Assembly: GCA_914767885.1 (NCBI GenBank) | Contig: CAJZBQ010000027.1 | Coordinates: forward strand, 248,001-312,000 | Source of the DNA: Blepharisma stoltei | Taxonomy: Eukaryota; Ciliophora; Heterotrichea; Heterotrichida; Blepharismidae | Direction: 5' to 3' | DNA length: 64,000 bases | Part shown: piece after piece, positions 1-9,746 of the stretch | How positions within the stretch are numbered: position 1 is the first letter of the stretch | Layout of the letters: every line of letters starts with the position of its first letter | Translations under genes and position numbers: made by a program | The notes under the pieces: model-generated | Seen by the model: the letters and a program-made list of their open reading frames with translations, nothing else | Databases searched by the model: none | Told to the model about the DNA's origin: nothing

Positions 1-1366
1 TCCACCTTTCCGCTTTAAATTTAAAATTGACTTTAGATGCTGGATTTCTCTTTGAAGCTTTAAAACAAGCTCGTCATTTGTGGCGGAAATTTCATTTTTT
101 TTGATTTTTACCATTACTTGTTTGGCTCGATCTGCAAATTTTAGAGTGCTTATCGTTTCTTCAGCATATCCAGCTGATGGGGAAACTGTTGCAATGAGAA
201 TAGTTCTAGTGCTTACCCCTAAGGAATCTTGGAGAAGCCTTGTGAGCTTAGAGTCTCGATAAGGAATATGTGTAGCATTTCCTGTTCCTAGCTCACCCCT
301 TTAAACAATTTGAAAAATCCTAAATTTTTGGAAAATTAACCCTTTTTAGGGCTGAACAAAAATATTTTCTATATAATATATATAAAAATAATTGTCTCGC
401 TAATCCTAAACATAAATTTTATAATGAATTAGATTTATGCTTTCAAACGGGGCATAAGCAAAAAATGACTTTTCCAAGCGCTGACAAAGATTTGTTGATT
501 TTAGTTAATTCTTGGACATGTTCATGAGCCATAGTGTTTTCTTTATCATACTTTTCAGACCCTGCCAAATCACAAAAATTTAATTTTCCTTTTTTAAGTA
601 CTCCTCTCTTATTTGCTTTATCCCTTTCCAAAAGAAGCTGAAAAATAGTATGAGACCTACTGCTATGATGATTAAACCTAGTTTGTCTAACTGCTCTATT
701 TCTATCCCCCTTCGCAAGTAGCATAAAGCAATCTTCCGCATTTTCTACCACAAATTCTGCAAGCCCTTCCACATAAATCCCATACATTTTGCTTTCCCTG
801 ATATTCAGTGCTTTATCTCTTCTCGGATCTTGTAACAAATCATAAATTTTTTCATTATAAATCTGTAAAAAACTCGAATAATAAGTAATTTCTTTTTCTT
901 GAGTATTCTGAAAAAGCATAGCGATTGATTTAGGAATAATCCCTTGCTTTATTGGATTATCTAATGGGTGATCAATACTCTCTAGCTGGCTTTTTCTACG
1001 CATTTGTGCTCCATTCTCATAGTAAATTTGTGCAGCTGGGTTATTCATTTCTCAGTCAGCCCCAAACATCGTATATGTTTTCCCTGAGCCAGTTTGTCCA
1101 TATGCGAATATTGTGCAATTAAATCCTTTTATGGTTTGTCCCAAAGCAGGAGAGACGAAATCGAAGATTTCGTCCTGTGAAGCTTCAGGTCGAAAAATTT
1201 TATTGTAAGTGCTTGATATGTAATGTTCTCCATCACTGACTCTGATTTCTTCGTTCTAAATAACGGTTACCTCGCCGAAGTATACAATTGTGTCTTGGCT
1301 TCTGTCAATTGATAACAATGGGCGAACTCTAACAGCCACTTTGAGGTTCTCAGGAGATGGTTCCAT
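1..1366 (-). CDS. Kinesin motor protein, C-terminal part beyond window
   Basis: N-terminal kinesin motor domain, a microtubule-stimulated ATPase. Visible motifs are the P-loop [13 protein letters not shown], switch [12 protein letters not shown], switch II DLAGSEK and [18 protein letters not shown]. The start ATG is at 1366 and the reading frame runs off the left edge after the neck. A 15-nt intron lies at 1256-1270 and a TA-bounded insert at 289-454. With both removed the frame runs [15 protein letters not shown] without interruption. TGA encodes Trp in FGADWEMNN. The kinesin subfamily cannot be settled without the tail; a ciliary kinesin would fit the neighbours but is only a guess. Confidence 0.93.
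289..454. mobile_element. Class B MITE-like IES in the kinesin gene
   Basis: 166 bp between two TA dinucleotides (289-290 and 455-456). Ends GCTCACCCCTTTAAAC and, inverted, TGCCCCGTTTGAAAGC form imperfect terminal inverted repeats of the class B type. Precise TA-to-TA removal restores the kinesin frame between ALGKVIFCL and [10 protein letters not shown]. Confidence 0.85.
1256..1270 (-). other. 15-nt intron in kinesin
   Basis: Minus-strand GTAACCGTTATTTAG, which begins GT, ends AG and contains an in-frame TAG. Removal joins VYFGE to [10 protein letters not shown] in the motor domain. Confidence 0.88.
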
Positions 1367-1400
1367 TTTTATAAAGAAAACTGCTTAAAACCAAAATTAA

Positions 1401-2069
1401 TTACTCTGAGCCTACCCACAGCTTCATATTTTCTTTTATTATACCTGCTAGTTGTTCAACCTCTCCATGCTCCTTGACTGGATATTCAGCATTATTTATT
1501 GTATTCAACGCTTGTTTTGCAACTTCAAGGGCTTTGATTTTGTTATCAAGGATTTCGTAATAAAAAACTGAAAAATTCAAAAGGGATCTGAGAAAAACGA
1601 GCTCATTGACACAATAATTAGAAAACTCCATTACTTTTTGATAAGCTAATAAGCTTTCTTCAGAGGCTTTAGAGTGTTCTTCTTCTGTGGAAACTTCAGC
1701 AATATAGCGGTATGCATCACCTATAAGCTTAAAAGCTCGGACTTTTTCTCTTTTCTCGTAAAGAAAAGGAAGCACTTTTATGTCAATTAAATTGATAAGT
1801 CGCTGGCATTTTGCGATTATTTCTTTTGTGACTCGTGATTTATAGACTGTGTGGAGCAAAGGGAGGTTTGTGGATTCTTTAGCTTGCTGGGAAAGAGTTC
1901 TTCACCCTTTTCGTGTGCTGGCTAGTACAAATCTGAAAGATTTCTCGAGGAGCTCTAAATGGCTGCTTATAATTGTTTCTTGCTTTTCGAGGTAGGTAAA
2001 AAGAAGCTCGAGTGTCTGCTCATATCTCCCACATTTCAGGCCTAAGTCTGCCTTTTTCAAAATATCCAT
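1401..2069 (-). CDS. 14-3-3 family protein
   Basis: About 222 residues and all-helical, matching the 14-3-3 fold that binds phosphoserine peptides. Family features seen: an N-terminal helix (DILKKADLGLKCGRYEQTLE), the VLASTRKGWRTLSQ segment corresponding to the family R-x-S-W-R region, GDAYRYIAE, and the C-terminal AYQKVMEFSNY...LNFSVFYYEI segment. TGA is Trp in KGWRTLSQ, so a standard-code reading would truncate it. No insert is seen. The sequence is shorter and more divergent than typical 14-3-3 proteins (about 245 aa), so ligand binding may differ. Confidence 0.82.
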
Positions 2070-2426
2070 TTTTATAATATAGGCATTAGCAAGGAATTGG
2101 GGATCTTTATAATTCTCTTAATCCCTATCCTTGATCGAACTACCATTTCTTCGATCAAGAATGAGGCCTAGGAAAAATAGCCTATATAATTTTTTTTCGC
2201 ATCAGATACCTCAAGAGATTGAGGATAAATAATACCTATAAAATATACTCAAAAAAAATTAGTTATTTCAATATTGATGTTTTAGATGGTATAAAAACTT
2301 ATTAGAGTTAGTTAATTTCAAATATAATGCTCTTTAATTATTATTTTAAAAGAAATTGCTATTCTTTAAACCTTAAAAATAGTTTACTTAAAAGCTTTAA
2401 AAAATTAATATTTATCTTGTAGTAAA
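2070..2426. other. Upstream region of 14-3-3, with possible small palindromic element
   Basis: No gene seen. Around 2081-2195 short inverted sequences (ATATAGGC at the left, GCCTATAT at the right) enclose a smaller hairpin with arms CTTGATCGAA and TTCGATCAAG. This could be a small palindromic IES, but no coding frame tests it. Confidence 0.3.
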
Positions 2427-2480
2427 ATGGGATGCTGCTCTGGAAGAGTATTTTCTACTTACTCTTCCTCTACAAGTTAA
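2427..2480 (+). CDS. Possible tiny lipidated protein, split by a decayed MITE
   Basis: ATG followed by MGCCSGRVFSTYSSSTS then TAA. The MGCC start is a typical N-myristoylation plus palmitoylation signal. The stop lies at the edge of a decayed class A MITE (about 2481-2735). Joining the flanking TAs would extend the frame by only a few residues (YSASKEI). Too short to be sure it is a gene. Confidence 0.25.
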   Translation: MGCCSGRVFSTYSSSTS

Positions 2481-2735
2481 GAATAAACGACTGGAAAGAG
2501 ATTTTATTTTATAGGGAAAATTCTCTATGAGCGGCTAAAATTTTTATTATTATAATGGCTCTTTATAAGAATATTTTGATATATGAACAATGATTATTAA
2601 AATGAAATCTCTAGCTAATTCTATAAAATTTTAAGCAGCCTGCATTCTCAAACATAAATTTCGTAAATTACATTAATTTTCACTCTCAAATATTTGCAAT
2701 GGGACTTTTAAATAATCCCCTCTATTCAGCAAGCA
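2481..2735. mobile_element. Decayed class A MITE
   Basis: The interior matches the class A core (TTGATATATGAACAATGATTA, then AATGAAATCTCTAGCTAATTC and ACATAAATTTCGTAAATTA) with many substitutions. Termini are worn (TATGAGCGGCTAAAATTTT, CCCCTC). Boundaries are approximate. Confidence 0.55.
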
Positions 2736-2781
2736 AAGAAATTTAATTAACTCACTAGAGAGAATTTAGATACAAAAGCCG

Positions 2782-4254
2782 ATGGAAGATCCTAACTTAA
2801 TAAAAATAAAGCAAGGCCACGAAATAGTCGATAAAACTTATTTTTCAAGTGTTGCCAGTAATTATATCAGCAACAAAAATAACTACTATCGAAAAAACTT
2901 TAATGTTGCATCAGTAGACAGCAAGCATTTAAATCAAGAACTAGAGTAAAATTCAACTTAGAGAGCTTAGTTTTATAAGGTCAAACGTCAACCTAGAAAA
3001 GCTCTTACTTTCCCCCCTTTAAATTGGAACAAAAAATCACTAAATTTTCTATTTTTTGAGTATAAACAGAATTGATTAATTTTTTTGAAGTAATTTTTTT
3101 TATATAAAAAAAAATGCATTCAATTTAAATTTTATTATATATTGAAAAAAAACTCTTTAAATCGGAGCAAAATTTATGGGGAGAGTTAAAGCTTTTATCG
3201 TCAAACACCAAAATAACGATGGATGAAGATGTTGTTTTACACTCTTGGGCTGAAAACCCAAAAACAATAGGGACACTTGCAACAATTCAATTAGGAATTT
3301 TCGCATCAGACAAGGACATCTCTCATGAATCATCCTTTACAGACGCAATCTTAAAAACGGGAATTGTCGATAAGTTGCTTGAATTTATAAACAGCCAGGA
3401 AAGAGACAAATTTGAAGCAGCTGTGCTTGCCATTAGTTTTCTATCTGAAAACAATGCAGATATTGTTGAAACTTTAATCAAGAAAAATGCTTTGCCTGCA
3501 TTGATAAGGCATATGAGGGATCCAAAAGAAGGCCTTAAAGGAACAGCAGCGTTATGCTGCAGGAATTTATATGTTGCAAGGCCTAGTGTCCAGCAAGAGT
3601 TCATCCAAGAGCAAGGGAGCGGCCTTTTAATCAAATTGCTACGATCAGAGATCTTAAATTATCATTATTATGTAAGAAAACCTTTTACCCTAATGCTTCT
3701 AAAAAAGCCTCATTTTCGATGGACGTTTTTCTGTGTATGGCAAATATTTGCCATCCCAAAAAATCGTCCATTTCATATAGACCCAACTAATATTTTCATG
3801 CTTATTCCCTGGATGCTTTTTACCTCTCGTTAAAATTTAGGCAAGAGAAAGTTGACTGCTATATCACAGGTAGCCAGTAAACTAGTATTTACTTATAAGG
3901 GCCAAATCTGACCTTTGAGAATCGCCCTTATGGACGTGCTATTTCACAGGTATGATAAAAAAAGTTTACAGTTCAAGAACTGCTTCCCACTAACTCAAGA
4001 AAAAGACAAGCCATTTCATTTGTGCCTTACTATCAGAAGACAGTGTCACAGTTTTTGAAACGATATTGAATCTTTTAGATCTAATTTTAGACGACGAAGA
4101 CACCATCCAACAAGACGTCAAGCAACACCTACAAAGTTTCGACATCGTCGACGAGCTAGACCGAATTATCTTTGTAAACTCTACACAGGACACATCAAGA
4201 TACGAGCAAGACACAATAAATGAAGCTGTCAAGCTTAAAATGCTATTTAATTAA
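2782..4254 (+). CDS. Armadillo-repeat protein, split by intron and inserts
   Basis: Starts MEDPNLIKIKQGHEIVDK. A 16-nt intron (2946-2961) and a class B insert (3006-3186) are removed to give one frame through NLEKLLKLLSSNTKIT and MDEDVVLHSWAENP. Helical ARM-type repeats follow (TGIVDKLLEFINSQERDKFE, NALPALIRHMRDP, GSGLLIKLLRSE). After about 3655 a further insert interrupts the gene, and coding resumes with ALLSEDSVTVFETILNLLD up to the TAA at 4254. I could not find a single TA-to-TA excision that joins the two parts in frame, so that junction is unresolved. Likely a protein-interaction scaffold; no specific family recognised. Confidence 0.65.
2946..2961 (+). other. 16-nt intron in armadillo gene
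   Basis: GTAAAATTCAACTTAG with GT...AG ends. It contains the stop of the upstream reading frame; removal fuses NQELE to ELSFIRSNVNLEK. Confidence 0.78.
3006..3186. mobile_element. Class B MITE-like IES in armadillo gene
   Basis: About 181 bp flanked by TTA on both sides. Termini CCCCCCTTTAAATTGGAAC and, inverted, CTCCCCATAAATTTTGC. Excision joins AAGCTC to TTAAAGCTT and gives LEKLLKLLSSNTK in frame. Confidence 0.8.
3655..3975. other. Insert with hairpins in armadillo gene, junction unresolved
   Basis: The coding frame fails after about 3655. The stretch holds a hairpin around 3720-3770 (arms GGACG...GTATGGCAAA and TTTGCCAT...CGTCC) and a second inverted pair around 3898-3935 (TAAGGGC, GCCCTTA). 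A near-repeat CTATATCACAGGTA / CTATTTCACAGGTA flanks part of it (about 3860 and 3940). Probably one or more nested IESs. Confidence 0.45.
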
Positions 4255-4267
4255 TAACTCTAATAAA

Positions 4268-5068
4268 ATGCAAAGTGAGAAAAAGTTCATAACAGATGGA
4301 ATCAAGCAAAATTGCAGATGTGACGGCAGAGGCATTTTATCCTCCCGACGTATCAAAATAGAAAAAGGAGTCTGCACACTTTCTCCTGGAAGTGCCCAGC
4401 TTAATATTGAATTGTCCTCACCACACATTATATGTGGCTGCAAACTCGAAATTGGAGTGCCTGAAGTAGAAGATGAAGGAATTGTCAACTTAAGCATAGA
4501 GCTTGCTGGAAAATCACTAATGACTGACAAAGAAAGGATGGCTGAGGTGAAATCTCTTATAGAAATGCTGATGCTGAATTATTTTAATAAGAAGCAGCTA
4601 TGTATTATCCCAGGCCGCAAGTGTTGGAAACTGTTTATTGACGTAGAAATCCTTGACAAGGACGCAAGCAATTTGATAGAACATATAAGCTTGACCATAA
4701 CGTCAGCATTAGAAGATGTGAAAGTTCTAGCCACAGAAGGGATAGTAAATAAAAACACAAAAGAAGAGTATATTGAAATTCTGGATGGGACAGTTAGGAT
4801 TAATATTGATGAACTGCCAATCATTACGACTGTTGCTCAAATAAATACCAGTTCAGTCCTTGATTTAACTGCTGAAGAAGAAGGATGTGCAGACAGCTTG
4901 CTTCATTTTTCTATTGACAAGAATGGAACAATTAAAGGAATCATTAAAGAAAACCCTGGAAGACTTGCAGTAGACCAAGTTCTTTCAGCAGCAAATATCG
5001 CAAAAGAAGTTGCTGCACACATATTTAGTGACTTAGGAACAGGCTCAATTAAATATAAGCTGAGTTAA
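4268..5068 (+). CDS. RNase PH-like exosome subunit (Rrp42/EXOSC7 type)
   Basis: About 266 residues with the RNase PH fold of the eukaryotic exosome ring. It starts SEKKFITDGIKQNCRCDGRG, the family opening, followed by the beta-strand region STRAQ-like SPGSAQLNIELSSPHIICG and KLEIGVPEVEDEG. The C-terminal alpha/beta part is present and no insert interrupts it. Eukaryotic exosome ring subunits are mostly catalytically inert and structural in RNA decay and rRNA maturation. I chose the ATG at 4268 because homologues begin at about this point. Rrp42 and Rrp45 are similar; Rrp42 is the better match by the N-terminus. Confidence 0.82.
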   Translation: MQSEKKFITDGIKQNCRCDGRGILSSRRIKIEKGVCTLSPGSAQLNIELSSPHIICGCKLEIGVPEVEDEGIVNLSIELAGKSLMTDKERMAEVKSLIEMLMLNYFNKKQLCIIPGRKCWKLFIDVEILDKDASNLIEHISLTITSALEDVKVLATEGIVNKNTKEEYIEILDGTVRINIDELPIITTVAQINTSSVLDLTAEEEGCADSLLHFSIDKNGTIKGIIKENPGRLAVDQVLSAANIAKEVAAHIFSDLGTGSIKYKLS

Positions 5069-5158
5069 AAGTTAATTTGAATATGTAGTATAAGGATAAG
5101 GGTGATATGGTGTTATGATTTTCAGAAAATTGTAAACCCTCGTGACTGTTGATATTTT

Positions 5159-5611
5159 TCAATCTTCTTCTACTACAAAATGGCTGATTTCTGAGTTTTC
5201 GACCACACATCGAAAAGCTTTTGACCGCAATCCAAAGGAAGTTGTGTAAAACGTTGTGTTTAAGTACTGTGAGAGTTTTCCTTCCCAGTCACTTATAAAG
5301 ATCATTTTTTCTTCAAAGTCAACTTCTTCTGCAAAAGTTTGTAAACTATAAGGATCGTTGACAGAGAGAACACAAATTTGGCTAATTCCGCTGAGGGCTT
5401 TTATTTCTTTGGCATATCTGAAGTATTCAGGAAGGAATTTTACTTGTATAGTAGGAATGAATGCACCGGGGATTCCTAGAAATAAAGTTTTAGGCTTGAA
5501 TAGGCGGTTTAAGCTTTGGGCTTGCTTGATATTATAGTTGTCTTCAGACCTTTCATAAACAATAATAGGCAGATCCATGGCTGGGATACTTTTAGCAGCG
5601 AGCTTCAACAT
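5159..5611 (-). CDS. Peroxiredoxin-5-like protein lacking the peroxidatic cysteine
   Basis: 150 residues of redoxin fold. The active-site strand reads GIPGAFIPTIQVKFLPEY where peroxiredoxin 5 proteins have G-x-PGAFTPTCS...HLPGY: the peroxidatic Cys is Ile here and the preceding Thr is also Ile. Downstream family landmarks remain (CVLSVNDPYSLQTFAEE, GLRSKAFRCVVE). The domain is intact with no insert, so this looks like a maintained but non-peroxidase paralogue rather than a broken gene. Function unknown. Confidence 0.75.
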   Translation of the reverse strand: MLKLAAKSIPAMDLPIIVYERSEDNYNIKQAQSLNRLFKPKTLFLGIPGAFIPTIQVKFLPEYFRYAKEIKALSGISQICVLSVNDPYSLQTFAEEVDFEEKMIFISDWEGKLSQYLNTTFYTTSFGLRSKAFRCVVENSEISHFVVEED

Positions 5612-5635
5612 AATTATGATTATGCGAAAATAAAA

Positions 5636-7179
<1,544 letters not shown>

Positions 7180-7202
7180 TTACAGGTATATTTAACTTAA
7201 AA

Positions 7203-8273
7203 ATGGAGAGCACAAGTCCTAGTAGGGATTCCTTTGAGTGTGGAGTTGTTGAGCACCATGGAAGATTTGTTGAAGCAAAAAAACTAACATCTCTCAATTG
7301 ACTAGTGAACAAAGGTTTTCTTCTGAAAACAAATAGATAATTTTTTTTTAAAATATTTATATAAAAACTTAATTTTTATGAAAAATCTAATTTTATTTAT
7401 AAAATTTATACTTTAAATAATGTAAGCTTTTAAAATATAATATTATTAGCATAATTATAACTGTTATTTATATATATTAAATTCTAAAAAATTTTTTTTG
7501 GTCGCTAACTAATGTTAATTTTTTCATAAAATAGTGATTTTTTAATAGTTTGCTCATTAATTAAGCGGGAAATAAGAAAACAGGCAGACGATGACGCTAA
7601 AAGACTTGCTAATAGAGTTGCCTTGCTCAGACTAGAAGCTGCAAAAGCTAGCAGATTAATCGAAAAGACTCGCGTTAGAGTTTTAGAAGCAAAAGAAGTA
7701 AAAATCAGAAACCTCGAAAATCAAATAAACAAAGACGAACTAAAAAAAAGACGGCAAAATGAACAAGAAAGGAAAGCTGCCTTCAATCATGAACTGAGAG
7801 AAGAATTTAGTCTAAAAAAGCAAATAGTTAAAGAATCAGTTTTAACCAAAAAAAGAATGTCTGCCTCAGCCCAAAGGCAAAGAAGAAAAGACGACTTGGA
7901 CTGTATAGAGCAGCAGAAAAATGAAACTGTTTTAACGAAAAGCTTAGTCGCACAAAAAGTTAAAAATGAGAAAAGATTGGCGGAAGAAAAAAGGATGAGA
8001 CTCGAAGCTGAAAAAAAGGCTCAAATAAGGGCTGAGCTTGAAAAGAAAATTAAAGCTGAAGAAAACGCGAGACTCATGAGAGAAGAAGAAATCGCCAGGC
8101 TTGAATTAGAAGAAACTGAGTTGATAAGGCGGCTGCAGAACTCTCAGAGCATACAAAAGAGCGTTTTTGAAGAGCTGAGTATGGCTTTAACAAGCCCATT
8201 AGACAGCAGAGTGCTGCTTGACGAAATTTCTGTTGAAGATATACAAATGCAGAATGAAAATATTGGACAGTAA
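7203..8273 (+). CDS. Highly charged coiled-coil protein
   Basis: Begins MESTSPSRDSFECGVVEHHG. Removing a decayed class A insert (7334-7561) joins GFLLKTN to KREIRKQADDDAKRLANR. The rest is almost entirely Lys/Glu/Arg-rich helix (RLAEEKRMRLEAEKKAQIR, EENARLMREEEIARLELEE) with a short acidic tail. Such proteins are common in ciliate cortex and basal bodies, but no specific family is recognised. TGA is Trp in SLNWLVNKG. Confidence 0.78.
7334..7561. mobile_element. Decayed class A MITE IES in coiled-coil gene
   Basis: 228 bp between TA 7334-7335 and TA 7562-7563, very AT-rich, with worn class A sequence at the right (TTTGCTCATTAATTAAG). Excision gives a continuous frame (AAATAAGCGG reading NKR). 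Confidence 0.72.
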
Positions 8274-8280
8274 GTTAAGT

Positions 8281-9708
8281 TTAAATATAAAGTTTCTTTT
8301 TAATTTCTCCTGGCAGGTCTTCAGGAAATATCACGTTCAGCATCTTCATTATACTGTGAAGAATTGCAGAGTGGCTTAAAACTGCTTCACACTGCTTTTT
8401 AACGTGCAGGTATTCTTCAATTAGCCTTTTAATTCACTTGTAAACTCTTTCTAAATCAGGTTTGGACTGTAATGAGTTTGGCTGGGAGTATTTAGATAGC
8501 AAGTTTGTTATCTTTTTGACAAATTTGTTGGTTTCAAAAGCGGATTTTGAGTCACGAAGCAATCGTTGGCAAGCTTGAGTAATGTCTCCTACGTTGTCTA
8601 CTTTGAGGAGAAGCATTAACTGGCCAAGGATTTTTCGTAGCATTGGGTCTGTTTCTGGAGAAAACTTTCCATCTTTTGTAGGACTGAAAATTGGTCTACT
8701 TTTATGGCTTGTAGGAGTGATTGGAGCAGTTTTATATGCATCTTGATGCCCTTTTTTTGGCTGTTTTTTAGAAACTTCTTGTTTGATGTCCAGGATTTCT
8801 GACTTGAGTCTTTCAACTTCGCCTTTTAATAGTGATTCTTCATGCTTTTTTATTGGAGATTTTCTGGGTGATTTCGGGATGGAATTATCTTGAGCTGGGG
8901 TATTTTTAGAAGAATGGTGCTTCAATTTGTGAAGCAGCTCTTTATTTTTGCTTTTTAATTTAGAAATCTTTCTTTGATGCATCAAAATTTCAGCCTCCAT
9001 TGTCAATTTTTTCTCTTTTAAAGATTGATTTTCTGTTTCTAGCCTTTCTCTTTCAGTTTCACTTTCTTGCAGCTGTCTGAGTAGATCATCATTTATATTT
9101 CTTTCACGATTTTTATTGCCTGTGTCTTGGAGTTCTTTAAGTTTGGCAAAATAATTTATTTCTTGCTGCTTAAGCTTATTTTGCATAATTAAAAGCTCAT
9201 TAGTCTGCCCATTTAGCATCAGATCTTTATATGCTAATTCCTGCTTAAGTTTTTCAACTATTTCTTCAGAATTTATATGAATCTCAGATTTATCTTTGCT
9301 TTTTTTTAATGGTCTTGCTTCAGAGTCTTCTGCTTTTATATCTGTAGGTTCTAATGATCTTGTATATCACACTGATGATGCAGGGTCTTTTGATTTTCCA
9401 AATGTTAATTGTCTTCCTAAAGGCTCGTCAAATGTTTCTGAATTTTCGTTTTTTGGGCTATGAGGTTCATATGCCTGCTTTTTCTTTGAATTCTCCTGAT
9501 TTTTTTCTTGCTTTTCAATAATATCCTTTGCTTTTTTTTTAGATTCCTCCTGAGAACTTAATGAGTATAAAGGAGATTTAGAAATCGAATACTCTGAGCT
9601 TGAACTTTGATTTTGGCTTTCTACAGTAAAGGAGTTCTGGATTTTGATTAAGGAATCTTTTATTGACTCAATTCGTGCATCTACATCATAATTTTTCACT
9701 TTTGACAT
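8281..9708 (-). CDS. Coiled-coil protein, possibly centrosomal (CEP70-like C-terminus)
   Basis: About 475 residues on one frame once TGA is read as Trp (SSVWYTRSLEP; ERVYKWIKRLIEEY). The N-terminal third is low complexity (Ser/Lys/Glu). Long coiled coil covers roughly residues 150-300 (QESETERERLETENQSLKEK). A helical C-terminal domain follows (LGQLMLLLKVDNVGDITQACQ, HSIMKMLNVIFPEDLPGEI). The C-terminal pattern recalls CEP70-type centrosomal proteins, but weakly. No insert seen. Confidence 0.75.
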
Positions 9709-9746
9709 TTAAAAATGATTTTATAATTATACAAATCGATTTATAG

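Noticed and set aside
80-262. 60-codon open frame on the plus strand
   Set aside because: Antisense shadow of the kinesin neck, which reads conserved protein on the minus strand.
3323-3634. Minus-strand open frame
   Set aside because: Shadow of the armadillo repeats on the plus strand.
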